A stretch of DNA of 64,000 nt from positions 182,501 to 246,500 of the forward strand of contig CALYLW010000334.1 in NCBI GenBank assembly GCA_944989445.1. Direction: 5' to 3'. The position numbers were made by a program, and so were the translations under genes. Positions within the stretch are counted from its first letter, which is position 1. Every line of letters starts with the position of its first letter. This stretch comes from Ampullaceana balthica. Lineage: Eukaryota > Mollusca > Gastropoda > Lymnaeidae. Below, piece after piece: positions 12,365-22,816 of this stretch. Below the pieces are notes generated by a model that was not told the origin of the DNA, did not search any database, and saw only the letters and a program-made list of their open reading frames with translations.

Positions 12365-12745
12365 CGACAAAACGGCCCTGACAGTACGGCCCCGACAAAA
12401 CGGCCCCGGACTAATAGATGGACTAAAAGTAAAATGTCCAATCAAATTTTAAATTCGTATTTTTACTCTACCATTCAGTGTCCGATTTTGCTAATAATAA
12501 ACAATAATAATGACATCATAATAGTGAATTTAATAGCCTTTACGCGAAATGGTATCAATCGCGGCTTTATGTTGACAAGAAACAATATAATAACATCACA
12601 CGATATAATTTTACAATTTTACCACTTTCTATAAGGGAGAAAAAGTTGACAAAAGCTTAAAATGAAGGAAAAAAAATTAAGTTTTTGTTGAAAAATGTTA
12701 ACAATTTGTCAGGGTCCGTTTTGAACCGGGGCCGTTTTGACGCGT
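12365..12745. mobile_element. TIR element with AAAACGGCCCCGG ends
   Basis: The left end carries GACAAAACGGCCCTGACAGT and then GACAAAACGGCCCCGG. The right end carries GTCAGGGTCCGTTTTGAACC and then GGGGCCGTTTTGACGCG, which is the reverse complement of the left motifs with a rearranged order. The interior is AT-rich without a coding frame. A related end (GTCAAAACGGCCCTGGACTA) recurs near 61710. It is probably a non-autonomous DNA transposon; the superfamily is not assigned because I could not fix a target duplication. Confidence 0.65.
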
Positions 12746-12965
12746 CACCCTCTCAAAATATTTGGGTAAAATGAACTCAAAAATTGGAAATCTTAAAACA
12801 CCAAACTGTTGTCCACTTATACCGCAATCTGATTTTAAGCATAGCAATTTTAAAGAGCTTTCCTCGTGATGGTCCTCGCCTAACACATAAATATGTTGAC
12901 AAAAAAATGAAGGTTCATTGTAGAGGGCTAAAAGATTGTAGGTAAGGTCTAAGAAGGTAATCCAT

Positions 12966-13255
12966 CATCATCAACATACATAATGCCCGTAATGGATGTA
13001 ATGCTTCTTGGATATAATGCTGATTTGTTCAATAGTGCGCACTAAAAATTACTGCACCAAATATAACTCTTTTCGAACGTTCCGCATAAAATTGTTCAAT
13101 ATGATAATAACTGAATCAAATAAAAATATATAAAATAAATGAAAGTTCTGTATTAGTAGTATTACGTTATTTTTTAATCTGATGTGTAGGCCCTATTTAT
13201 TTTGAAAATTTCCGTCATTTTTGTCGGGTGATAAGCTAGTATATATATAATTCAC
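12966..13255 (+). mobile_element. Dispersed repeat with Helitron-like 3' end (copy 1)
   Basis: Shares TGCACCAAATATAACTCTTT, TTCGAACGTTC, CATAAAATTGTTCAATATGA and GAAAGTTCTGTATTA with 42702-42990. It ends CCGTCATTTTTGTCGGGTGA then TAAGCTAGT. A CCGTCA/TGTCGG hairpin (one mismatch) lies about 8 bases before CTAG followed by T, which resembles a Helitron 3' terminus (hairpin then CTRR, host T). An equivalent end is at about 57033-57060. Confidence 0.5.
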
Positions 13256-15692
13256 CAGGACAAGTACAAGACGTGTACAAATAAGCATGACGAATGACGC
13301 TTGCTTTGGTCGACCAATCACAGTTTATGGTTGGCAAGCGATGGTAGTAAAGGGTGGGTGCGAGGGGGGGGGGTGCAGATAACAATAACCGTAATGCTCA
13401 TATCGCGAGACCAACAATGTGTCGGCGATCCCCCCCCCTCGCGTTGTTTTCTGTTCTTCGTGCTGCTGTTTGTGTCCGTTCTTCACCCCCACCCCCCTTC
13501 TTTGTTTTATCTATGAGCAGGTCTGCGGCGTATGCTACGCCGTGGGTCGTATCTAGTGTAATAATATTCTCTTATTCGGAGCTACCAGCGTGACTTTTTT
13601 TTGTTGTATCCACTCGAGGGGATTAATAAATTATATTAGTATTTATTGGAAGGAGATACTATTTGTCTCCCTTCTTATGGCAAGGTAACAAAAACTAAAT
13701 GTTCTGTAGGTGATCTGATGTCTGGGGAATTAATGCTGTGGTGATCTCCACTGGCAAATACACGTGTGTCTAATAGAACCTATTCCTGACTCACTTTCTG
13801 TTCTTGGGAAAACTCTACACTAATCCATGAATCTTGCTCTTTCCTGGAGAAACATAAGGACTGGAGTCACTCTACTATTTTCTGAATCATGCTTTTACCA
13901 TGAAGTCGGGAGTGCAATTTTATATTTGAATAAAAAAAGTTTTAGTTGAACAAAAATCAACATTTTTAATTCAGTTTAAATAATTATGAAGGGTTTTTCC
14001 CATTTTGCCTGTATTGCCTATGTATTTTTAGTTTTTTTTTGTGCTAATGAAACATTAATTATAATGATAATTAAACATTAATAGATGCTAAAGCGTAGGA
14101 GTATTGATACATTTTAAAAAACATTTTAAGTATCTGGAGCTAGCTGAATTAAATTGCAGTTTATATTTATAATAAATGTGTCTAATACGTTTTTATTTCT
14201 GGGATAACAAAAAAAAATATCACCCTTATTTTTTGTCTTTTTGAATTTATATTTATTGTCAATGTAATTTTTTTTTAAATTATATACAAATAGCTTTTGA
14301 ATCATGGCCATAACTTTGCTGGTGATAAAAGGTTATATGAAATCAAAATTAAGGAGCTATTACCAATAATAATGGTAAAAATTTATGTTTAGATGTATAT
14401 CCAGTAGCTATGAAATAAGTCAGAAGAATTGCTACAACACCATTGTTCTTGCCAGGAAAACTTATGAGCCATTATTTTCTGTATTTCATTTTAATAATAT
14501 TTCCCTTTTTATTGCAGATGCCACAGATTTGTAAAAATTTCTAGGATATGGCCAAAACATGTCTATAACATCTCCAAAAAAAAATTCCTGTCACTGATGT
14601 CAGTGGAGTAGCTATTACTAGGGTTGATAATTTTTAACAGAAAATCACCTTCAATTTCCCCCCTATGGTATGTATAACCTACTGGATAATTTTTTCTGCA
14701 TCAGTTGATTTCAAAAATGTATTTGAGGTTTTTCTTAAAGTTATGATTTTTTGCAACATTTTTGAGTTTTTCTGAATATGATCTACGTTTCAGAGTTCGA
14801 TTAATTGTTGTGAATTTTAACAAATGTTTTAAAATTTCTAGAAAGTTACAAATCAATTTCCCTTTTAATGGTACAAACTACAAAATATAAATAAAGTAGG
14901 TTGGCCCCTCTTACTGATGTACAATTCTAAGTGTAGTTCATGAAAATAATTCCTTACAGAAAGCACTAAAGTCTGCTAGTATCAATTTCTCTTTTTATTA
15001 ATGTTATGGTTGAAAATTTAAACCATGCACATTCGCCATCATTTTTTCTCCAGCTAACAATACAAATCACAATACACATGTATACCATATTTTACAGACT
15101 GTAAGACATGGTTTTTTTAAAAAAAAATTGCCTCCAATTTCAGGTGCCTCTTTTACGCAAAATAATATTTTAAAAAGTAAAAACATTTTTTTTTAATTGC
15201 TTAAAAATTAAGGGGCGTTTTATTGACTTAGTCCTTAGCCTCTTATAGTCTGTATAAAAAACAGTATTTAGAATATATATTTATTTTCTAAAATGAACAC
15301 GTTGCAACAGCAAAAGGTGTTTTACTTTCCTATGCTTTTTATAGAATGCTTTAAGTTTAAATTTGATGCTTGACCATTCTCACTTCTTAGCTGAAAGTAT
15401 AAAAACTTGCTTATGATAGAATCCTTTTGTCTATTTAAAATGAACTACTTCCCTGATTATGATTTTCTGAAACAATACATGACATAAAGATGAGCCGATA
15501 GGCAACAAAATAAATAATATAAATGCCAATCTGTTGACTATGTGTTTTCTAATTACATGTATATGTATTTTACATTTCTAAGATTCTGTTGTTATTATGT
15601 ACTTTTCAGATAAAATATGAACTTTTTAAAAAAAGATAAGGTAATTATACTTGAAATTTAAATAGATTTATTGAATAGAAATTCTAGAAATC
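13256..15692. other. Non-coding stretch, possibly 3' flanking DNA
   Basis: About 2.4 kb. A G-run (about 13359-13374) and a C-run (about 13430-13442) could pair as a GC-rich hairpin (TGCGAGGGGGGG with CCCCCCCTCGCG). No exons or element ends were seen in the remainder. Confidence 0.45.
15667..15672 (-). promoter_or_regulatory. Polyadenylation signal AATAAA (minus strand)
   Basis: AATAAA on the minus strand lies 20-25 bases downstream of the TAG stop at 15693-15695. Its spacing supports the call that 15693-15791 is a true terminal exon. Confidence 0.6.
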
Positions 15693-15791
15693 CTAGCCAA
15701 TATCTAATCGTATCATGTCCTGCTGCAGTTCATGTCTCTTAAGAAACTGTAAGATTTCAACATCTTTGAGGCTTGTACTGGCTTCAGGACT
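15693..15791 (-). CDS. Terminal coding exon of an unidentified minus-strand gene
   Basis: On the minus strand a pyrimidine-rich acceptor (TTTTTCCTCTCAG) is followed by 32 codons and TAG. The peptide begins SPEASTSLKDVEILQFLKRH and ends QQDMIRLDIG. It is charged and helix-like, with no domain I recognise. It reads in phase 0, which matches the phase-0 donor of the exon at 20769-20856, so the two can be joined. The intron between them would be about 5 kb and is almost entirely a LINE, a hAT-like and a pogo-like element. This could be the tail of the TMEM241-like gene or a separate gene. Confidence 0.55.
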   Translation of the reverse strand, partial: SPEASTSLKDVEILQFLKRHELQQDMIRLDIG

Positions 15792-15914
15792 CTGAGAGGA
15801 AAAATAGCATCAAATTTAACATGCACAATAAACCTGCTATCCCAAACTCACATTTCTAAAAATTGTAAGAAATCTTATGGTATATCTATCTATATAAATG
15901 TGATATATATATAT

Positions 15915-17765
15915 ATCCAATTATGTCAAAGTCAGGTGTGATGATTACAGAACGAGACCAGCAGTTGCGGCGCTGGACTGAGCATTATCTAGAACTATAT
16001 GCGACACAGAATGTAGTAACTGACTCTGCCATAGATAGAATCCCAGAACTACCAGTTCAAGATCAGCTTGATGCCCAACCGTCATTGGACGAGCTCAGTA
16101 AGGCAATCGATCATCTGAGCAATGGGAAGGCTCCAGGTAACAATGGCATTCCTGCGGAAGTAGTTAAGTACGGCAAACCAGCACTACTGAAGCCTCTGCA
16201 CGAACTCATATGCGATTGCTGGGAACACGGACACATCCCACAGGAAATGCGCGACGCCAAGATTGTCACGCTTTACAAAAACAAAGGTGATCGCAGCGAT
16301 TTGCAATAACTATCGTGGTATCTCCTTACTGAGTATTGTGGGAAAGGCCTTTGCCAGAGTGGTCCTTGCACGCCTGCAAATTCTGGCACAAAATGTCTAC
16401 CCAGAATCACAATGTGGTTTTCGGGCTGGCCGATCAACCATGGACATGATTTTCTCACTCCGTCAGCTACAAGAGAAATGTCGGGAGCAACAGAAACCCC
16501 ATCTTCATTGCCTTCATAGATTTAACGAAGGCATTTGACCTGGTCAGCCGCAAGGGTCTGCTACGTATACTGGAAAAAATAGGATGTCCGCCGCGGCTTC
16601 TCTCCATCATCGAGTCCTTCCACACCAATATGCACAGCACAGTGCTCTTCGATGGTGCCACCTCAGAACCCTTCCCAGTTTGTAGCGGAGTCAAACAGGG
16701 CTGTGTACTGGCTCCAACACTCTTTGGTATCTTTTTCTCGATGCTATTGCGACATGCTTTCGAGGTCTGCTCCGAGGGTGTGAACATTCATACCAGGACG
16801 GATGGGAAACCTATATAATATCAGCCGGCTCCGTGCGAAGAGCAAATTGGAAAATGTATTAATCAGAGAGTTGCTCTTCGCGGATGACGCAGCCCTTACC
16901 TCACATACAGAGACAGGACTCCAACAGTTGGTCAATAAGTTTCTCAGAGGCATGCAATGATTTTGGTTTGAACGATTAGCCTCAAAAAGACCAACATTAT
17001 GAGACAAGGCACTGACCGCCTTCCAGCTATCTCCATTGAGGGAAACACCTTGGACGTCGTCGATGATTTCACCTACCTTGGCAGTAACATCACAAGCACA
17101 CTCTCCCTGGATAAGGAAATAGGAACCAGAATCGGCAAGGCCGCATCATTAATGGCTAGGCTGAATCAAAGAGTGTGGAACAATGCGCATCTCACAGATA
17201 GGACAAAAATCACTGTGTACCAGGCCTGTGTGCTCAGCACACTCCTCTATGGCAGTGAGTGCTGGACGACCTACGCCAAGCAAACAAAGCAGCTCAACAG
17301 CTTCCACTTACGATGCTTGCGTAGGATTCTACGCATCAAGTGGCAGGACAAGATCACCAATGTCGAGGTACTCAGAAGAAGCCATATGCTGAGTATGCAC
17401 TCAATTCTGATTGAGAGGCGCCTGCGGTGGTTAGGTCATGTCCGCAGGATGAGCTCGGAGTGCATTCCTAGAGCCTTGCTTTACGGTGAGCTGGCAACGG
17501 GTAAGAGAAAAAGAGGTCGCCCCTGCTTGCTTCAAGGACGTCTGCAAGAAAGACATGTCATTGGCACAGATAGACTATAAAACGTGGGAGACCATTGCAG
17601 AGGAGCGCACCTCCTGGCGGGCAAAAATGCGTGAGGGCATTCATGTCACGGAAGCATCCCTCATAGCTTTGAGTGAAGAGAGAAGGGCCAGGAGAAAGGG
17701 CAGGGGGGGGCAGAGGAGCAGGAGTACACGCCATCGTCCTATGAGGACGGACGGTTGCCATACAT
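15915..17765 (+). pseudogene. Degenerate non-LTR retrotransposon (LINE) reverse transcriptase, 5' truncated
   Basis: Reverse-transcriptase pieces occur in the correct order but in different frames: NGKAPGNNGIPAEV (16120-16165), a frameshift near 16308, NNYRGISLL and QCGFRAGRSTMDMI (16312-16450), a second shift, FIAFIDLTKAFD (16508-16543), GVKQGCVLAPTLFG (16687-16728), a stop near 16816, LLFADDAALTSHTE (16873-16914; the FADD catalytic motif), then a C-terminal region with DFTYLGSNI, LLYGSECW, LRWLGHVRRM and ALSEERRARRKGRG. At least four disruptions show it is dead. The endonuclease domain is absent. Coding-strand orientation is opposite to the host exons on either side. Confidence 0.92.
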
Positions 17766-17777
17766 ATATATATATAT

Positions 17778-19049
17778 TAGGGGTCTACCGATATGCCTTT
17801 TTGCCGATACCGATATTACCGATATTTTTTTTGCCGATATGAGTACCGATATGAGTATTTGTTCGGACAAAAACCAGCGGTAATATTTGATGACGTCATT
17901 CTTAAATTTATCACTCCTAATTATTTATCTTTTATATTAGGGGACTACTGATATGCCCTTACGCCGATATTACCGATATTTTTTTCCGATATGAGTGCCG
18001 ATATGAGTATTTGTTAGGACAAAAATAACAGCGGTCATATTTGATGACATCATTCTTAAATTTATCACTCGTAATTATTTAAAATATTAGGGGTCTACCG
18101 ATGTTCATTTTTGCCGATATTACCGATATTTTTTTCCGATATGAGTGCCGATATGAGTATTTGTTAGGACAAAAATAACAGCGGTCATATTTGATCACGG
18201 CATTCTTAAATTTATCACTCGTAATTATTTATATTTTATAATTAAGGGGTCTACCGATATCCAGTTTTGCCGATATTACCGATTTTTTTGCTCCCCGAAA
18301 CAAAGTTTCCGATGTGTTTACAAGTTCCAGATCATGACCTACATAGGACTCATAACAAAACGAACAATCCTTTATAAAAATGTACAAGCAAAATTAGGAA
18401 GTCCTTTTGAAACTTCAACCTTGACTCATAATTATTAATTATAACCAATAGTTTAATGGCTTTTGCACACGGCCACCTTTTATGAATGAAACAATCAGAA
18501 CAAAGTAATAGTAATAAGTGAAAATGAGGTTAAAGGTTGAATGGTTGCCAATGACAGCAAGTCTGCACACGGTACATTTTGTTATTCCATACGAAACGAT
18601 ATGATTTAGACATCTGCGATTCTGCGTGCATCTTTGCTGTTAGTATTAGAGCAATTACGTGAACATAATGTTTACATGTTATACATTTATTAGACCAATT
18701 ACGGTATACTTGGCATCGGCACTATTTACACAGTATTTTAAGTATACGAAAATCGGCCGATACCTAAACAATATCACAGCACATGGCACACAGTATCGTG
18801 GCTGCACATATTAATACTAGAACTCTTTTGACTATTTCAATACCGGTATCGGGGTCGATATATTAATTTGTCGAGATATTGTAAATCTAAATGATAGTTT
18901 TTTTGTTTCCTTTTGGGTCAAAATGTCACTTATTATGAAATATCGGTGACGTCAATATCGGGACCTTTACATGCTACCGATACCGATATTGCCGATATCC
19001 AGATATCGGTGCCGATATATCGGCCAGCCGATATATCGGTAGACCCCTA
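17778..19049. mobile_element. hAT-like TIR element with repeated subterminal units
   Basis: Starts TAGGGGTCTACCGATATG and ends CCGATATATCGGTAGACCCC followed by TA, a clear inverted pair. The flanks on both sides are ATATATAT, compatible with an 8-bp target duplication but not informative in such sequence. The terminal segment is repeated: AGGGGTCTACC-type starts recur at about 17779, 17939, 18089 and 18245, giving three full units of about 150-160 bp plus a partial one. The right side carries dense CCGATA/TATCGG words. No transposase frame exists, so it is non-autonomous. Confidence 0.8.
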
Positions 19050-19068
19050 ATATATATATATATATACA

Positions 19069-20410
19069 CAGTAGAACCCACTTACCTCGAGCTCGGTTAG
19101 CTCGACCACCCTATTATGTCGACGTTTTTTATTGGAACCGCCAAATTCTCTCTTTGTCTTATTATTTTTTCATCGGCTAATTCGATTTTTTTAAGTCACC
19201 GAAACCTAGTAACTCGAGCACAAAAGATGGCCAAATTTGCAACTTAACTTGGTTAGCTCGATTTTCGTCGGTTGAAAATAAAGGTTTGTATCGAGAATCG
19301 ATGGTGGTTTTTATATAATTAAATAAAAAAATTAATAAATTATTATTCTTTTAAAAGTTTGTTGTTGTTGCTTTGTTACCAGTAACGTGACTGTGACACT
19401 AACCCGCGCGTGACGATGAAATGAAATCATTTCTGATTAACACAGTACACACAGCCCACAGCGTGCTGTGATCAACGGTCAAGGCCACAATTCACAATAG
19501 ATTTATTTATATTACAAGTTTGATTGACTGAGGAAATTCGAGAACGTTCTGATAGTTAAGTAGCAGATATTCTGCACGTCAAAAGCATTAAACTTAAAAT
19601 AACCATATTGATTTGTTTATTTGTATTTTAAATTCGCTGATACGAAGGCAAACGCGACTGTGACACGGCGAAGCGTAAACTTTGACCTTTTAGCGCATGC
19701 GCAGACAATTATAAACTGGTACCTTATTTTTCATATAATAAATGGAATCGAAACATGACAGAGACGTAATCAAAGTCCTTTACTTCGGCATAAATATATA
19801 TACATCAAAGGCATTAAACTTAAATTAACCATATTGATTTGTTTATTTGTATTTTAAATTCGCTGATGCGACTGTGACACGGCGAAGCGTAAACTTTGAC
19901 CTTTTAGCGCATGCGCAGACAATTATAAACTGGTACCTTATTTTTCATTAAATAAATGGAATCGAAACACGAAAGAGACGTAATCAAAGTCCTTTACTTC
20001 GGCATAAATATATATACATGTGTATATATATATATAAATTCCCGATTGGTCATAACTTTTCCCGACTTTCAAGGCCGAGAATTTATTTTTAAGAATTCCC
20101 GACTTTTTCCCGTTTTCCTGAATGGGAACCATGGTTATGGTTATAATTAAAGTTTTAAACGGTCCTTAAAAACGAACGGTCATTACAACCTTAGACTTAG
20201 GAAAGAGTGAAGAAATATTAGGGTTCCGATACGATTCCGATAAATCATCCCATCACTAATTAACGCTAACTAATTAATCATGTACATAAAGAAATTTCAA
20301 GCACATGTTAATATTTTGCCGCCATATTGGTTTTCGTTTTAACTCGATCATCGGTTATGTCGACGCCATTTTTCATACCCCAACGCCGTCGACTTAAGCG
20401 GTTTCGACTG
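19069..20410. mobile_element. pogo/Tigger-like TIR element (non-autonomous)
   Basis: Left end CAGTAGAACCCACTTACCTC, right end CCGTCGACTTAAGCGGTTTC then GACTG. Read inward, the right end begins CAGTCGAAACCGCTTAAGTC, matching the left end in pattern; CAGT.GAACC..CTTA with GTCGAC words is typical of pogo/Tigger-like Tc1-mariner elements. Both outer flanks are TA-rich, so the TA target duplication cannot be proved. No transposase frame. It contains a 220-bp internal direct duplication and an insertion-like block of CCCGACTTT words near 20040-20120. Confidence 0.65.
19579..20025. repeat. Direct duplication of about 220 bp inside the pogo-like element
   Basis: Two adjacent copies, about 19579-19803 and 19804-20025, share GCATTAAACTTAAA, GACTGTGACACGGCGAAGCG, TTTTAGCGCATGCGCAGACA and TTTACTTCGGCATAAATATA. 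The first copy has about 12 additional bases (around ATACGAAGGCAAACG). The copies are nearly identical, so the duplication is younger than the decayed termini. Confidence 0.88.
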
Positions 20411-20458
20411 TATATATATATATATTACAAAATGATAATGTTAATAAAATCTGTAATT

Positions 20459-20518
20459 TCAAGAATTTGTGTTATATCCATCAATTTTCCCATCAGGAGG
20501 TGACCCATGAGACTGATC
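20459..20518 (-). CDS. Possible alternative terminal exon of the unidentified minus-strand gene
   Basis: A minus-strand acceptor (ATTTTCATTGCAG) is followed by 19 codons and TGA: DQSHGSPPDGKIDGYNTNS. Phase 0 matches the donor at 20769. There is no GT donor before the stop, so if used it must be terminal, as an alternative to 15693-15791. It ends 49 bp from the pogo-like element. Evidence is limited to the splice site and phase, and no family is recognised. Confidence 0.3.
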   Translation of the reverse strand, partial: DQSHGSPPDGKIDGYNTNS

Positions 20519-20768
20519 CTGCAATGAAAATCTTGGCCACAGTTATGAAACAAAAGATTTTCTTACCAACTTGTTGATTGAGAGTTAGAGGTGAAAAAAA
20601 ACAACATTCACTGCCAGTGCATAAATGAATGTTGACTATGACAGGTTGAACATGTAATAAGTCATATCAATTACTTATCCACATTACAGTATAAATCTTA
20701 GGTAATTTGGTATCAATCTAATTTAATGTTCCTATTTCAGATTCAACATTTTCCAGCTTGCAGTTTAC

Positions 20769-20856
20769 CTTAATGATCTGAGTTTCAGTTGCAATCTGAC
20801 GTCGATGACTTGAACTCTCACAGTAACCAAAGCTTGAAAACAAGTTCACAGCAGTG
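20769..20856 (-). CDS. Internal coding exon of an unidentified minus-strand gene
   Basis: Bounded on the minus strand by TTTTTACTCCTAG and the donor GTAAAC. Its 88 bases read as one base completing a codon plus 29 codons: TAVNLFSSFGYCESSSHR then RQIATETQIIK. It is hydrophilic and Ser/Gln/Thr-rich, like a cytosolic tail. The required incoming phase is 2, whereas the last readable TMEM241 exon (22817-22919) leaves phase 0, so at least one exon must lie between them if they belong to one gene. Confidence 0.5.
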
Positions 20857-21113
20857 CTAGGAGTAAAAAATATCTTTTCTTTAGGCATGTTTTGTGCTAT
20901 GACAGACTATTTATTAAACTTAATAATTTGTTGAAAAATCACTGGTTGTGTAATTTGAATGTTCACAAATTTTAAAGTACAATTTTATCTCTATAAATGC
21001 TTAAATCATTAAAAAATACTTTCTTTAATTCTAAAGAACAGACATTTTATGAAATAACATTAGCAGATTTTTTTTTAAAAGACAAAAAATACGTCTAAAG
21101 TAACTTGTCTTGT

Positions 21114-21393
21114 CTTATCTATACAGACGCTCCTTCTATGCAGAAGATAGTTGCGTCCACAGACCATGACATATGATCTGTTGGCAAGTGATGCAGCGTT
21201 CACAGGCCACGGCTTTGTGGGTTCCACGCATTACCCAGCCGCCTAACTACATGTAGTGTTAGGTACCCATGCGGAGCGGGGTGACTCAGGGACGCCCTAA
21301 TGCCCCGGGAACAAACCCTTGCCTTCACACGGATTCGAACCCGTGACCATCGGTACGACAGTCCAGTGCGCTGCCACTCGACCACTGCGTCCC
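21114..21393 (-). mobile_element. Full-length tRNA-derived SINE (minus strand)
   Basis: On the minus strand it has an A box (TGGTCGAGTGG) and B box (GGTTCGAATCC) in a tRNA-like head, then the family body (ACCCCGCTCCGCATGGGTAC, GTGGAACCCACAAAGCCGTG) and the tail GGAGCGTCTGTATAGATAAG. It is closely similar to 35581-35860 and 40845-41119 and would be transcribed by RNA polymerase III. Confidence 0.93.
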
Positions 21394-22489
21394 CAGGTTA
21401 TTTGGCTTCAACTTACAAGAAAAAAAATGTGTAGGACATTTCTAGCTCAAAAAATGCCAAGGAAGCACAAGAACACAGTATCTGAAATGGTAAAGGACTC
21501 ATTACTTTCTTTTTAGAAGTATTGAATGTCCACTTCATCATGAAGTATTGATAAAAGCGAAATTTATTAAACAACAAAAAATATTGCAAATTTTTGTGAA
21601 AAAGAAGTTAATCCTTGTTATATAATATTGAAAGTGAAACTTTATACCATAAATTATCTATATAAAAAAATATTTGAAACAAGAAGACAAACATCTAAAA
21701 AAGTTATAGCTTTGGCTCTGAGTTAATTTATTTTTCTTTTATGAGCTACATAAATCAATATAAACAGCTATTACATGTGTGGTTGGATTCTTGACAAACT
21801 TGAGTACACATTGAAGGGAATATCCACTCCTTATTATAGAATAGGCAATATTAATAAAATACCCCATGAACACTCCATAGTGAAATATCGGTTAAAAATG
21901 ATATTAACAAATCCAAGTTTTCTAGAAAGTTCAATTATTTGAAATAAATAAAAAGCCAAGATTTTCAGACATATTTGAATGAGAAAATTTTTATATTTAA
22001 CTCCATTATTTATCTGAAATAGGTCTCTAACCATTCTAGGGGGAATTTAAATCCTACATCATAGAATGAGCCCCACATTGAGGCGCTTATCTTGAATTTA
22101 AATTACTATTATTACATTTTTTGCTAAATTTGTGTAGCAGAATTTGTTAGATTTTAATTAAGAGAATAATTTTTGTTCTGGTGTTTTTTTTAATGAATGC
22201 AAATCTGGGAAACACTTGATATATTGGGTGGTGCATAAATATTTATAAAAATATATTTGCAGTTTGCAGATATTAATTTGGTAGTTAAAGATTCACTTTT
22301 GTGAGCACAGTGTTGGGAAAGAAAGGAGATTTTTTGATGATGCAACCTTTGAATTTTTACTATGCATATATTTAAAGAATAATTTGAGTACAGTTTTAAA
22401 AAAATAATTCTAACTGAAAAATTTAATAAATTTTCTTGAGAAGATGATTTAGCTTCTGTATTAATTAATATTATTGGTATTTTTGTCTA
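21394..22489. other. Non-coding stretch next to the inverted exon candidate
   Basis: AT-rich. I searched it specifically on the minus strand for a hydrophobic terminal exon of the transporter and found none. Confidence 0.5.
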
Positions 22490-22490
22490 G

Positions 22491-22594
22491 TGGCTTCTGA
22501 GGCTTTTTCTGTAGTGGCAGTCTCTGTTGCATTCCTGCAAGACAATTTACACAGTTGGTTTTCAGTATGCTTCATTTTCTTGCAAGCGATAGGT
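22491..22594 (+). CDS. Candidate inverted terminal exon of the TMEM241-like transporter
   Basis: On the plus strand, TATTTTTGTCTAG is followed by an open segment and then a GTATTC donor-like site. It reads (V)ASEAFSVVAVSVAF, then LQDNLHSWFSVCFIF, then LQAIG: two hydrophobic segments around a DNLxS turn. That is the pattern of the last hairpin of drug/metabolite-transporter nucleotide-sugar carriers. The minus-strand transporter next door lacks exactly this part (about 35 residues). The start phase (1) does not fit the main donor of exon 10 (phase 0) but fits an alternative donor four bases further on (AAG GTA G|GTCAC). If the reading frame continues past the donor it stops at 22721-22723. The exon may be real but inverted, may belong to another gene, or may be chance. 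Confidence 0.45.
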
Positions 22595-22816
22595 ATTCAT
22601 ATCTTCTACCCATGGCTTTTAATCTTTACTGCTATTTCTAAAAAAAAATATAATATATATTTCTGTTGGCTTCCATCATGTTTCTTGATTTTATACTGTA
22701 ACCAGAAACTCAATTTCCAATAGTTGATAAAACTAAAGTTGCACATCATAGAAATTCCTTATCCTATAGTTGTTAAATTAACTTAATATTTAAAAATTGC
22801 CATTTTTGTGACCTAC

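Noticed and set aside
13301..13593. Two overlapping 71-79 codon frames with poly-Pro/Gly
   Set aside because: Driven by G and C homopolymer runs; no exon borders.
21114..21393. A tRNA gene
   Set aside because: A and B boxes are present but continue into a conserved non-tRNA body and tail shared with other copies: a SINE.
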